Source: Neoarius graeffei
Taxonomy: Eukaryota; Chordata; Actinopteri; Siluriformes; Ariidae
Length of the DNA: 64,000 nt
NCBI RefSeq assembly: GCF_027579695.1
Contig: NC_083583.1
Span: forward strand, 377,322-441,321
Direction of reading: 5' to 3'
The stretch's first letter is position 1. Each line of letters opens with the position of its first letter. Shown piece by piece: positions 33,697 to 44,500 of this stretch. The translations under genes and the position numbers were made by a program. The notes under the pieces are model-generated. The model saw only the letters and a list, made by a program, of their open reading frames with translations. It ran no database searches and was not told where the DNA came from.

Positions 33697-33822
33697 GAGT
33701 GAATCGGTATCAGACTGGAGTGAATCGGTATCAGACTGGAGTGAATCGGTATCAGACTGGAGTGAATCGGTATCAGACTGGAGTGAATCGGTATCAGACT
33801 GGAGTGAATCGGTATCAGACTG
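33697..33822. repeat. 21-bp minisatellite, 6 perfect copies
   Basis: Unit GAGTGAATCGGTATCAGACTG repeated exactly six times. Because 21 is divisible by three, several frames stay open across it and produce artefact ORFs (SESVSDW repeats). Upstream at about 33605-33682 there are degenerate AACAGTGCGG units. Confidence 0.95.
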
Positions 33823-34197
33823 TTTAGTCGGCGAGTGTTTGTCGTTAGCTGTCGTTAGCCGGCCCGCTCGCGCGAGAGCTGCAAATGGCTTCAGCTTGTT
33901 TCCAGGCTGCGCTCTGTCCCACTGTGTCGTGTGTAAACAGTTCATAATTAAAATGTGCGGTTATTCACTGAGGTAGATTATTTTATAAAGCCGTATGAAA
34001 AGGGTTAGAATAGCACAGCTAACTTTAGCAAGTTAGCTTGATGTCAACTAGCCGATCAGTCTCCAAACTTTATTTCCTTCATGTTTTTATATTTCAGCTC
34101 TGTTAAAGACCAAACAGTGTCTATATACTGACAAGATTTTCAACAATGAGCAAGTGTTTCCAGGCAAAACAAACCTCTCCCGGTAGCACTTATGATG
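33823..34197. other. Short CpG-containing then AT-rich flank
   Basis: Contains GCTCGCGCGAGAGC near 33865. No gene or element boundary before the hAT duplication at 34198. Confidence 0.3.
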
Positions 34198-34498
34198 AAT
34201 ATGAAGAGGGTGACCGGATTCCCCGAGTCTGAAACCGGGACACTCGGAGAGGAGCTCTCTCTCTCTCTCTCTCTCTCTCATCACTGTGCTGAAGCTCACC
34301 TTTACCAACATCCCACATGAAATAAAACAAACAGGCATTGTGTTCTCTAGTAGCACAGTGGGATACAGATCAGTTACATTATGGCCAGACAGCAGATGTT
34401 GTAATGGCTGAGAATAGGCCAGGCGATGTCCATAGGCCACATTTACACTGATTTATTCCACCTGTTTGTGAGACACCAAGAAGAATGCATATGCACAT

Positions 34499-35682
34499 TA
34501 GGGCTGGGTATTGGCAAAGACTTCACGATTCAATTCGAATCACGATTCACATGCCACGATGCGATACTATCACGATTCATCACGATTCTTGAATCATTGC
34601 GATGCATTGCGATATTTTCAATATATTTAAGTGAAAATGTAAAAAATAGAGCATAATTACCAGTGGCTGTGTACGATCTGGATAGTGTCTTCAATTGATA
34701 CATCACACAGCAACTCAGTTCATATATACATGAATTTATTTAACATTATTGCCATTAAAACATTCTTAATACTTTGGTGGACACACTAATTACAAAAAGT
34801 GCAAATGATTAAGGTAGAATAATAAAAGGAAACTAATAAAATAAGGCTCATCAGTGACTGCCATTTTAAGTAGCTCTGTGGCTCACGAAGTCCATCCATC
34901 GCATGTGAGGGCAACGCTTTCTGTAGAGGCGAGGGATTTTTTAACTTGTAGCTTTACCTTTTCATACATGTCCGGGATCATTACTTCTGTAAATTGTTTT
35001 CAGCTAGGGATCACATAACGAGGCTCGAGTGTGTTTATCATACTTCTGAACCCACGATTTTCCACCACGCAATATGGCCGTAAATCTTGGCAAATGAATT
35101 CTGCAATGGACTCAGTTATTTTTTTCGCACGTACAGATGAGGGTGCGAGCTTGCTGTCGAGGGTTGTTTGTTTTATCATGGGTTGTGGTGGTTGTTGCTG
35201 TTGCAGTTTGTCTGGATGGCGCCTCTGAATGTGTGCTTTTAAGTTTGTTGTATTTCCACAATACTTTATCGACATGCTACAGTGTCTACAAATTGCGTGA
35301 GTCATGTCCATTTCATTTTTACCGTCTTTGTTTCGGAAGCCGAAATGCGTCCAAACATCGGCTTTAAACTGTGAGGGAGGCACGCGAATCTTCTCGGCTT
35401 CGTCCATGTTGCAAACAGAGAGAGCACTAGGCGCCCGCTTTCGGAAATACCAATGGCATGAAGAAGGCAGCGGGCGTCAACAACTCCACTGCGCCATCTA
35501 CATGATTGGATGTTGTATCCTAGGCTACTTGTTTTTGGCTGATATTCGCCTACCGTTCATACAGTTTTATTCATTTATTTTTTAACGTTAATAATCGATA
35601 TTTGGCATCAAGAATCGATGCAGTATATCGTGAAAGTTGGCGATGCAATGCATCGCCATGACGATTAATTTGCACACCACTA
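34499..35682 (-). mobile_element. Internally deleted hAT element with BED finger
   Basis: Flanked by ATGCACAT on both sides (34491-34498 and 35683-35690). Ends TAGGGCTGGG and its approximate complement CACACCACTA. ATCGATTC/GATTCATC-type subterminal repeats fill both ends. The only coding part is the BED domain at 35000-35407, so the catalytic core was deleted. Confidence 0.85.
35000..35407 (-). CDS. BED-type zinc finger, N-terminal fragment of a hAT transposase
   Basis: 135 codons beginning MDEAEKIRVP. The segment VWTHFGF, CRHC, KYCGNTTNLKAHIQRRHP fits a BED finger: aromatic pair, then C-x2-C and H-x4-H, used by ZBED-like transposases to bind element ends. After a Q-rich linker there is HPDK...ITESIAEFICQDLRPYCVVENRGF, the standard start of the hAT core, which breaks off at 35000. 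It may still be translated as a DNA-binding peptide, but the catalytic domain is gone. Confidence 0.75.
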   Translation of the reverse strand: MDEAEKIRVPPSQFKADVWTHFGFRNKDGKNEMDMTHAICRHCSMSIKYCGNTTNLKAHIQRRHPDKLQQQQPPQPMIKQTTLDSKLAPSSVRAKKITESIAEFICQDLRPYCVVENRGFRSMINTLEPRYVIPS

Positions 35683-35949
35683 ATGCACATGTAGGCTATA
35701 TCTCTACAATTGTATGCACTATAGCATGAACTTAAAAAGTAGATATGTGACCTCAACATAGCCTCGGTCAGAATCAACCTTACTAACCATTCCCCACAAC
35801 TGAATGAATAAAGCAAGAAGATGTGGACAAAAGTGAACACTTTAATGGAAGGTGCAACAAGCTGTTCAACACAGCAATATGGCCAAACTGTCAGAATGGT
35901 GTGTTAAACAGAAACAAAAAAGAGACAAGTGATTTGAGAATATATACTA

Positions 35950-36595
35950 CGGAAGCCGAGAGAGGCCCTTCATATAATCCTTTTTTTTATTCACCTTGTT
36001 ATCCCGAGATAACGACATAATTAATTCAGGATCTCGAGAAAACAACACAACTAATTCGAGATCTCGAGAAAACAAAACAATTATTTCATGATCTCGAGTA
36101 AACAGCTGAGAAATGGTTCATTCAGGTGCACCAAGAGACCTGTGATATGCTGACTTTGGGGCTATTTCTCATTCTGTATAGACGCAACTTTGGTCATTTA
36201 GAATGTCTGGAATAATCGATCACCTAATGAGGCAATATTTTGATCAGGGGTTGACACAGGGAGAGATTGCATTAAGTCTTTTAATAAGGGATAATTTCAA
36301 AATTAGTCCGCGGCACCTCCGCAGAAGACTGGCCCGGCTTCGTCTCTACCGACGGAGATACAGTGATCCAGCTGAGATCATGAAATAATTGTTTTGTTTT
36401 CTCGAGATCTCGAAATAACGGTTTATCTCGAGATCCTGAATTAATTATGTTGTTATCTCGGAATAACGTTTTTGTTTTCTCGAGATCTCAAATTAGTTGT
36501 GTTGTTTTCTCGAGATCCTGAATTAATTATGTCGTTATCTCAAGATAACAAGGTGAATAAAAAAAGATTATATGAAGGGCCTCTCTCGGCTTCCG
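35950..36595. mobile_element. MITE with long inverted arms and a captured HTH reading frame
   Basis: Ends CGGAAGCCGAGAGAGGCCCT and AGGGCCTCTCTCGGCTTCCG are perfect inverted repeats, flanked by TA. Each arm (about 150 bases left, 200 right) contains several CTCGAGATC and ATAACG subrepeats. The centre contains a 61-codon frame at 36203-36388. Confidence 0.85.
36203..36388 (+). CDS. 61-residue HTH-like peptide inside the MITE (transposase N-terminus?)
   Basis: MSGIIDHLMRQYFDQGLTQG...IS, then RHLRRRLARLRLYRRR. This is a helix-turn-helix-like pattern that I recall at the N-terminus of fish integrase-core-domain proteins. The stop falls where the right inverted arm begins, so the rest of the parent protein was lost when the element shrank. 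Function unknown. Confidence 0.5.
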   Translation: MSGIIDHLMRQYFDQGLTQGEIALSLLIRDNFKISPRHLRRRLARLRLYRRRYSDPAEIMK

Positions 36596-37153
36596 TAAAT
36601 ATACACTCAAACAAAACAGCAATAAAGGAGGAGAGGGGCGACAGTCCGAGGAAAGCCCCCACAGGAGCGCACAGTACAAGAACAAAACACTTACAGTGTG
36701 TGCAGTCGGCTTCGTGCGCATTGTTCTGCGCCTCTCGGAGGAAGGGGTAGGTGCCCTGTACATCTTTGGAAAAGGTACATTTTCTTTTTGGCATAATTGC
36801 TGCGGCATTACTGCTGCTAGCTGCTAGACAAAGAACATTCGCACCAGTTAATGTTTATTTTATTGTTGCATGGCAACACGTTCTGTTGTCTGGAATAATG
36901 TGGCTAAATAAACACCCATGCCACAGGGCCAGGGGGCAGTAACCAGGAAAGTTTGCGATTCCTGTCAATTCATCAAAATAGTAAATACATTTCTCTGCTA
37001 ATGATTCCCACGCTGCTCAGTCGCAAACGTCGCAAGTGGCGAAAACCGGGACATATCCATGTCCCGACAGACTTTTGTCGGGACTCGGGACACACGACCC
37101 CAAATTGGGACCGTCCCGGTAAAACAGGGACGTCTGGTCACCCTAAATATGAA

Positions 37154-38376
37154 GGAAGATGTGGTGAAATAAATAAATGGGTCCCCTATGGGTCCATGTG
37201 GCTCCTGCTTATAAATAAAATAGTTTTCTGATCCCGTGTCCCTACAGTAAATACAGCATATATATTTACTCTCTGAGGCACAAAAATGAAGCGTAATCCA
37301 AAAATGAGCAATTTATAAATCACAGAAGTAAAATACACCAAGTGTCTGTACTTTATATTATTCTACTCTTCCCTCTTACAGTTTTCCAAACTGAACCCTC
37401 GGAACCGAGGCTGACACACACACGCTGTCGCCACGACCCAAACTCTTATCTCCCGGAAATGGCCCGGCGCTAGAGCTCAGTGGAACACGCTTTCCCTCTG
37501 GAATAACCATAAACGTGTCTGAAAGCCATTTCTTTACTCTAGTCCATTTATTTCAAACAGTGAACTGAATTGTATACACTCACCGGCCATTTTAATAGGA
37601 ACATGCGCAGTGCGCGACTGTTACACTCTTACAGCACGATGACGTAGTGGCTAGCACGTCTATATGAGGCAGGAGACAAAACGATTTTGACCTTTTTGGT
37701 GACCTTGAGTGGACAACCCTCAAAATGTTGGCGGTTCTATTTGAGACCAATGACCATCTATCCTGAAAGTTTCATGAAGATTGATCCAGCTGTTTTCCCG
37801 TAATATCGTTAACAAAGAAACCCGACCGAAAACAATACCTCGCCCCGCTTACTCTGTAGCAGGCGAGGTCATAAGTGGATGCAGATCCAGTGTAATAGGA
37901 TGACTGAGATGAACGTCAAGTCTCTAATACAGTGTTGCTCAAAAGTATTCGCACCCTCCTCCATGAACACCACACACTGTGAAATTTTAAACTTATGGGG
38001 ACTCAGTATAGTTTAATTTTAACACCTTTTTTTAAACCTAAATCTCCCTGAGCACTGCAGATAGATATAATTCATATTTATCAGATCTTCTGGAGAAACA
38101 CTGCTGGTGCTGAGCCGAGTTCATGATCTTCACAGAATCATCTCCAGAACATCTCACACAGTTCCTCCTCCAGATCTTCTACTGTGCCTGGGGATGGAAC
38201 TTGTTTTCTGCCTTATTGTAATTTGAACAAATGTTGATGTTCATGGACAAAAATCTGATTGCAGAAGCTCAACTCCAGCTGAGACATGTTTATTAGCTGG
38301 GTTTGATTGGACTTTATGACAAATGACACTTTTTTTTTTTCTTTACTGGAGTGACAGATTTGTTTTCCTCTTTCAG
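37154..38376. other. Region upstream of the first coding exon of copb1
   Basis: Contains a GC-richer block at 37390-37510 with CCCGGAAATGG (ETS-like core), repeat fragments such as CACTCACCGGCCATTTTAAT near 37579, and a Tc1-like end (CAGTGTTGCTCAAAAGTATT) at 37931. A promoter and untranslated exon could lie near 37390-37510, but no donor site convinces. Confidence 0.3.
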
Positions 38377-38437
38377 GAAATTGCATTAATCATCTGTGAC
38401 TGGTGTCTGCTGAAGGGACAAGAATCTGTCCAGCACC
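38377..38437 (+). other. copb1: copb1 5' UTR, 3' portion (exon 2 leader)
   Basis: A pyrimidine tract ending TTTCCTCTTTCAG at 38376 is a good acceptor, so the 61 bases before the ATG belong to the exon that carries the start codon. The transcript must begin in an upstream non-coding exon. Confidence 0.65.
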
Positions 38438-38528
38438 ATGACCGCTGCAGAGAATGTGTGTTACACCCTGATCAACGTCCCGAGCGACTCGGAGCCTCCA
38501 TCAGAAGTCAGCCTTAAAGCTGATTTAG
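38438..38528 (+). CDS. copb1: copb1 coding exon 1 (residues 1-30)
   Basis: Start codon at 38438 in [11 protein letters not shown]. Ends one base into the Glu codon, donor GTGAAA. Confidence 0.95.
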
Positions 38529-41500
38529 GTGAAAACAGGACTGAGAGAACTAAGAACATGAGAGTGCTAGAGAATCATTTTAACACCTTTTTGTGTTCAT
38601 GTGAACAGAAAAGGGAGAGATAAAAGCCAAGACGGAGGCGTTGAAGAAAGTCATCATCATGATCCTGAATGGTGAGAAGCTGCCTGGTCTGCTGATGACC
38701 ATCATCCGCTTTGTGCTTCCTCTTCAGGACCATACCATCAAAAAACTGCTGCTGGTGTTCTGGGAGATTGTTCCCAAAACCACACCTGATGGAAAACTGC
38801 TTCAGGAAATGATCCTGGTCTGTGATGCCTACAGGAAGGTAAGCGTCTGACTATACAGAAACCAAACTTGCGTTGTTATTAGAACAAAAATCTGACATTA
38901 AAGTGCTGCACATTCATTCTCTGTCTGGATTTATCTGATTCAGGACCTTCAGCACCCTAATGAGTTTATCCGTGGCTCCACGCTGCGCTTCCTGTGTAAG
39001 CTGAAGGAGGCGGAGCTTTTGGAGCCACTGATGCCAGCCATCCGTGCTTGTCTGGAACATCGCCACAGCTATGTACGCCGCAATGCCGTCCTTGCCATCT
39101 ACACCATCTACAGGTCTGTCTGCAGCAGGGTTTTTTCCCCCAGTTTTGTTATATTTTAATGTTAATGAGTCAGTGTTGAGGACGGACTGAGAGCTGCAGA
39201 GTTTTTTGTTGCGTTGTGGGTTTTTTTTTTTGTGGTGTAGAAAAACAAGTGTTTATTACACAGTAACACATGGATATTTATTGCATAATTTCCTCTTCGT
39301 TTTTTTCCGCTCTATTTGCTCCAATGAAAATGAGCATTAGTGTGTTAATAAACGTGTTCTGCAGAGCTGTGTGTATTTCTGAGTATTTCTCTTGTCTGTC
39401 TCATGCTCTTTTTTTTTTCCCTTATTTAGGAATTTTGAACATTTAATCCCTGATGCCCCAGAACTGATCCACGACTTCCTCGTAAACGAAAAAGATGCGA
39501 GCTGTAAAAGAAATGCGTTCATGATGCTCATTCATGCTGATCAGGTAAATCAGCTCAGTATAGTGTGCAAAAAACTTTCATTTATCAAAAATTAGTACAA
39601 CATTTTTCAAGTTTTTATTATTCTGTAATTTCTCTCAACTGCAGTCGTAGTAAATTCTTATTAAATGCAGTTTTTCTGTGCTCAGTTAAGTGTTCACTGA
39701 TGCCTCTTAGCCAACATCTGATATTGATTTAATGCAGTCCTCAATAATAATAATAATTCTGCCATAACTTATAGTTTATTCTCAGTGAGCATTAATAATT
39801 CTCAGCAATGGAAGTAAAGTTAAGGTTTTAATCGTTTATTGTCCTGCTTTTTTCAGGACAGAGCTCTGGATTATCTCAGCACGTGTATTGATCAGGTTCA
39901 CACGTTTGGAGACATTCTGCAGCTGGTGATTGTTGAACTGATCTACAAGGTGATTTCAGCTTTATTCCATGTCGTAAGCTCTGTATAGCACACTTCATAG
40001 GTGTATGTCGTCATGACCGGTTACACAGTTGTACTTTGTGACTCTATAGGACACAGTTATAGCAGAGAGTTATTTATAATCATGCTATCTGTTATCACCC
40101 AGATGGGGATGGGTTCCCTTTAGAGTCTGGTTCGTCATGGCTTCTTCCTTGTGTTGTCTGAGTTTTTCCTCACCATCATCATTCAGGAGAAATTTATAGA
40201 TTTATAATTTATACCCAGAATTTGTTTCTGTAAAGCAGCTTTGTGATCATGTCTGTTGTCAAAAGCACGATACAGATAATACTGAATTCTGTGCGTGTGT
40301 GTAGGTGTGCCATGCTAACCCATCAGAGCGAGCTCGCTTCATCCGCTGCATCTACAACCTGCTGCAGTCGTCCAGTCCAGCTGTGAAATATGAAGCTGCT
40401 GGAACTCTGGTTACTCTGTCCAGTGCACCGACTGCCATCAAGGTCACGCTCCTTATTCCACTGTTAGATCTGTGTGGTTTAATGAAACTAGTGCACCTGT
40501 AAAAGTGTGTGTGTGTGTGTGTGTTCAGGCTGCGGCTCAGTGTTATATTGACCTGATCATTAAGGAGAGTGATAACAACGTGAAGCTGATTGTCCTGGAC
40601 CGCCTCATTGAGCTGAAGGAACATCCCACTCACGAGCGTGTGCTGCAGGTATAAAATCGTCCCGTATCCTTTCTACCATCATACAGCTGTAATAGTGTTT
40701 ATCTATAAATGATACGCGCTGAGTCCAGGACCTGGACGGTCTCGTTGTGGTGCTAATTGCTCAGTGAGATCATTACAGCGTTAACGGTACGGTTCTGTTC
40801 TGATCCAAGGACCTGGTGATGGACATCCTGAGGGTTCTGACCACTCCTGACCTGGAGGTGCGCAAGAAGACGCTACAGCTGGCGCTGGACCTGGTGTCCT
40901 CTCGTAATGTGGAGGAAGTAGGTGTTAATATGCTAGTGAGACTTTAATGCACACTGTTAATCACTGTAATAATTATGTGTGCAGTGTTTTTAACTTGTGT
41001 GTTCCGTTTATGTCAAAATGGTTGAATGTGGAACTTGATACGAAACTATTATTCTACATTTTATGTAATTGAATTAAACACTTTGATATCTGCTGAGGAT
41101 GTCAGGGTTAAACACTGAAGGCCACTCCCCCCCCCCACTCCCCCCTCTGCAGTTGGTCATTGTGCTGAAGAAGGAAGTGATAAAGACCAACAATGTGACT
41201 GAACACGAGGACACTGATAAATACCGCCAGCTGTTGGTGAGAACTCTCCACTCCTGCAGTGTTCGCTTCCCTGACATGGCTGCTAACGTCATCCCTGTGG
41301 TGAGGATCAGAAAACACTGCACACAACTAACATGAATCATCTCACCGTCCACTTTATTCAGAACACCTGCTCATTCATGCAGTTATCCAATCGGCCAATC
41401 ATGTGGCAGCAGCACGATGTATAAAATCACACTTATCAAGAGCTTCACTTAACGTTCTCATCAAACATCAGAATGAAGGAAAAAGTCTGATCTCTGTGAC

Positions 41501-44500
41501 TAACCAGGGTGTGGTTGTTGGTATTAGATGGCCTGGTGTGAGTTTTTCAGAAACTGCTGATCTCCTGGGGTTTTCACGCACTACAGTCTGTAGAGTTTAC
41601 ACAGAATGGTGTGAAAAACGTGTGAGCGGGGGGTCTGCAGACTGAAAGACCTTGTTAATGAGTGCGCTCAGAGGAGAATGATCAGACTGTGCTGACAGGT
41701 GGTCTATCATAGATAATCACTCTTTACAACAGTGGTGAGCAGAAAAGTGTCTTGGAACGAACAACACATCAAACCTTGAGGTGGATGAGCTGCAACAGTA
41801 GAAGACCACATCAGGTTGGCATGATGTACACTGCGCTGCTGCCACATGATTAACTGACTGGATCACTACATGAAAGAGTAGATGTACATGAGTAGATGTG
41901 GTGAGTGTAGTTTTCTGTACAACTTTTATAGTTTATAAGTAGATATGCTAAAGTTTATGTAGTAAATACATTTTGTTTATAAAAAATAAAAGAAATGGAT
42001 AACCCAATTAATTAATGAATAAATATAAATAATGAGGAGGTGTGTTACAGACAGCAGTAAAGATCGCCCTTGAGAGGGTTCAGGTTATCTGTGGCGTTTA
42101 AAGGAGATACGCAGAGCCATGGCCTCACTTTATTTATGAATGTCTTGAGACCTCAAGAATGGCACAGGAATAGTTTTAAGCGTTAACAATAAATCTAACG
42201 TAGTAATTTTTATGCCTCCGCCACCGTAAGGTGCAGGAGGCATTATGTTTTCGGGTTGTCCGTTCATCCGTGCGTGCGTGCTTGCGTCCGTTCTGAAACC
42301 TTGTGAGCGCGATATCTCAAAGGCTGATGAAAGGAATTTCACCAAACTTTCACCATTTGTGCGCTTTGGGACAAAGATAAACTGATTAGATTTTGAGATC
42401 AAAAGGTCTAAGGTCAAGGTCACTGTGAGGGCAAATGTCTGTCCAAAAACCTTGTGAACACAATATCTCCAAGGCTGATACAAGTAATTTCACCAGGTCA
42501 CGATTAGTGTGAGGTCAAATGTCCATCCCCAAATCACAACTTAATAAGGTGTGTAGTCTACCGGGCGGAGGCGTCCCCATCGACACCGTTGGCGTCGAGT
42601 TCTATCTAGGTTTTTTTTATTTTATTTTACGTGTATAGCAGTAGCATGTGTACACACTCCAGTTTCAGGACCATCACAGTCAGATGTATTACTATCTGAG
42701 GAATCTCCAATAAATCTGAACAAGGAGGCCATTGCAACCACTCTGGCCTGCCAAGTCTGGCTTTGGTCTATAACACCGGTTCCTGCTGTGACGTCACCCA
42801 CTCAGGGCTGGCTGGCTCAGTGGGGCAGCTCGAATGCCACCTTTGTGGTCAATTTTTAACTCTCATATACAATATACAGTGGTGCTTGAAAGTTTGTGAA
42901 CCCTTTAGAATTTTCTATATTTCTGCATAAATATGACCTAAAACATCATCAGATTTTCACACAAGTCCTAAAAGTAGATAAAGAGAACCCCGTTAAACAA
43001 ATGAGACAAAAATATTGTACTTGGTCATTTATGCCGCTTTTCCACTACAAACGCGGCTGAGTCGGGCTGAGCCGTGCCATGCTGAGTTGGGCTGAGTCGA
43101 GCTGAGCGGGGCTGTTGGAGTTGCATTTCGACTACAACCGCGCTGAACCGTGCTGGCTGGAAATGGGTGGACACATTGGGTGGAGTTAGCGAAAGTGGGT
43201 GGACGTCACGTGATGTCGTTAAGCAGCGCAAACAGTGACATCAGTGATCTTTTAAGCGGTAGTCTCACGACCCGGAGAGTAAACAATAAACATGGAGGAC
43301 ATGGAGTCGTTAGTGTTGCTGGTCTTGGTGCTGTGGCTTGTTGTCACCGACAACGGCAACAGATACTGGCAAGAGCGTATAGATGAGGCGAGGCGCATAA
43401 GGCTTCAGAAATTTTCGTAATTCTTCTTCTTCCGGGTTTACGGTGTTTACAGATCCCAGCGTGCTCGCGGGGCGTGTGTGGGCATGTGAGGACACTCCTC
43501 CTCACCAATCAGTGCACAGGGGAGTGTCTGCTCACGCCCCCAGCCTCACTTGGCTCGGTTTGGCTCGCTTCAGCCCCACTCCAAAACCGTGCGAGTTTTG
43601 GGGGCTAAGCAGGGCTGAAACGAGCTGAGTCGTGCTGCTCTGAGGTAGTCGAAACGCGAGCCGTGTCGGGCTGATGTGAGCTGAAAAAGGGTAGTGGAAA
43701 AGGGCCATTATTTATTGAAGAAAATGATCCAATATTACATATCTGTGAGTGGCAAAAGTATATGAACCTCTAGGATTAGCAGTTAATGTGAAGGTGAAAT
43801 TAGAGTCAGGTGTTTTCAATCAATGGGATGACAATCAGGTGTGAGTGGGCACCCTGTTTTATTTAAAGAACAGGGATCTATCAAAGTCTGATCTTCACAA
43901 CACACGTTTGTGGAAGTGTATCATGGCACGAACAAAGGAGGTTTCTGAGGACCTCAGAAAAAGCGTTGTTGATGTTCATCAGACTGGAAAAGGTTACAAA
44001 ACCATCTCTAAAGAGTTTGGACTCCACCAATCCACAGTCAGACAGATTGTGTACAAATGCAGGAAATTCAAGACCATTGTTACCCTCCCCAGGAGTGGTT
44101 GACCAACAAAGATCACTCCAAGAGCAAGGTGTGTAATAGTCGGTGAGGCCACAAAGGACCCCAGGGTAACTTCTAAGCAACTGAAGGCCTCTCTCACATT
44201 GGCTAATGTTAATGTTCATGAGTCCACCATCAGGAGAACACTGAACAACAATGGTGTGCATGGCAGGGTTGCAAGGAGAAAGCCACTACTCTCCAAAAAG
44301 AACATTGCTGCTCGTCTGCAGTTTGCTAAAGATCATGTGGACAAGCCAGAAGGCTATTGGAAAAATGTTTTGTGGATGGATGAGACCAAAATAGAACTTT
44401 TTGGTTTAAATGAGAAGGGTTATGTTTGGAGAAAGGAAAACACTGCATTCCAGCATAAGAACTTTATACCATCTGTGAAACATGGTGGTGGTAGTATCAT

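Larger units (their letters stand above)
34206..37145. mobile_element. hAT-type element with two nested insertions
   Basis: Ends GAGGGTGACCGG and CTGGTCACCCTA are near-inverted, with AATATGAA on both sides (34198-34205 and 37146-37153), the 8-bp duplication typical of hAT. It carries another hAT (34499-35682), a MITE (35950-36595) and a CT microsatellite (34256-34279). No transposase of its own is recognisable. Its right arm repeats GGGAC/GTCCC motifs. Confidence 0.8.

Noticed and set aside
33697..33822. Possible CRISPR-like array
   Set aside because: Units are directly adjacent with no spacers, and this is a vertebrate genome.
33615..33976. Repeated SESVSDW proteins on both strands
   Set aside because: Artefact of a 21-bp repeat whose length is a multiple of three; no flanking gene structure.
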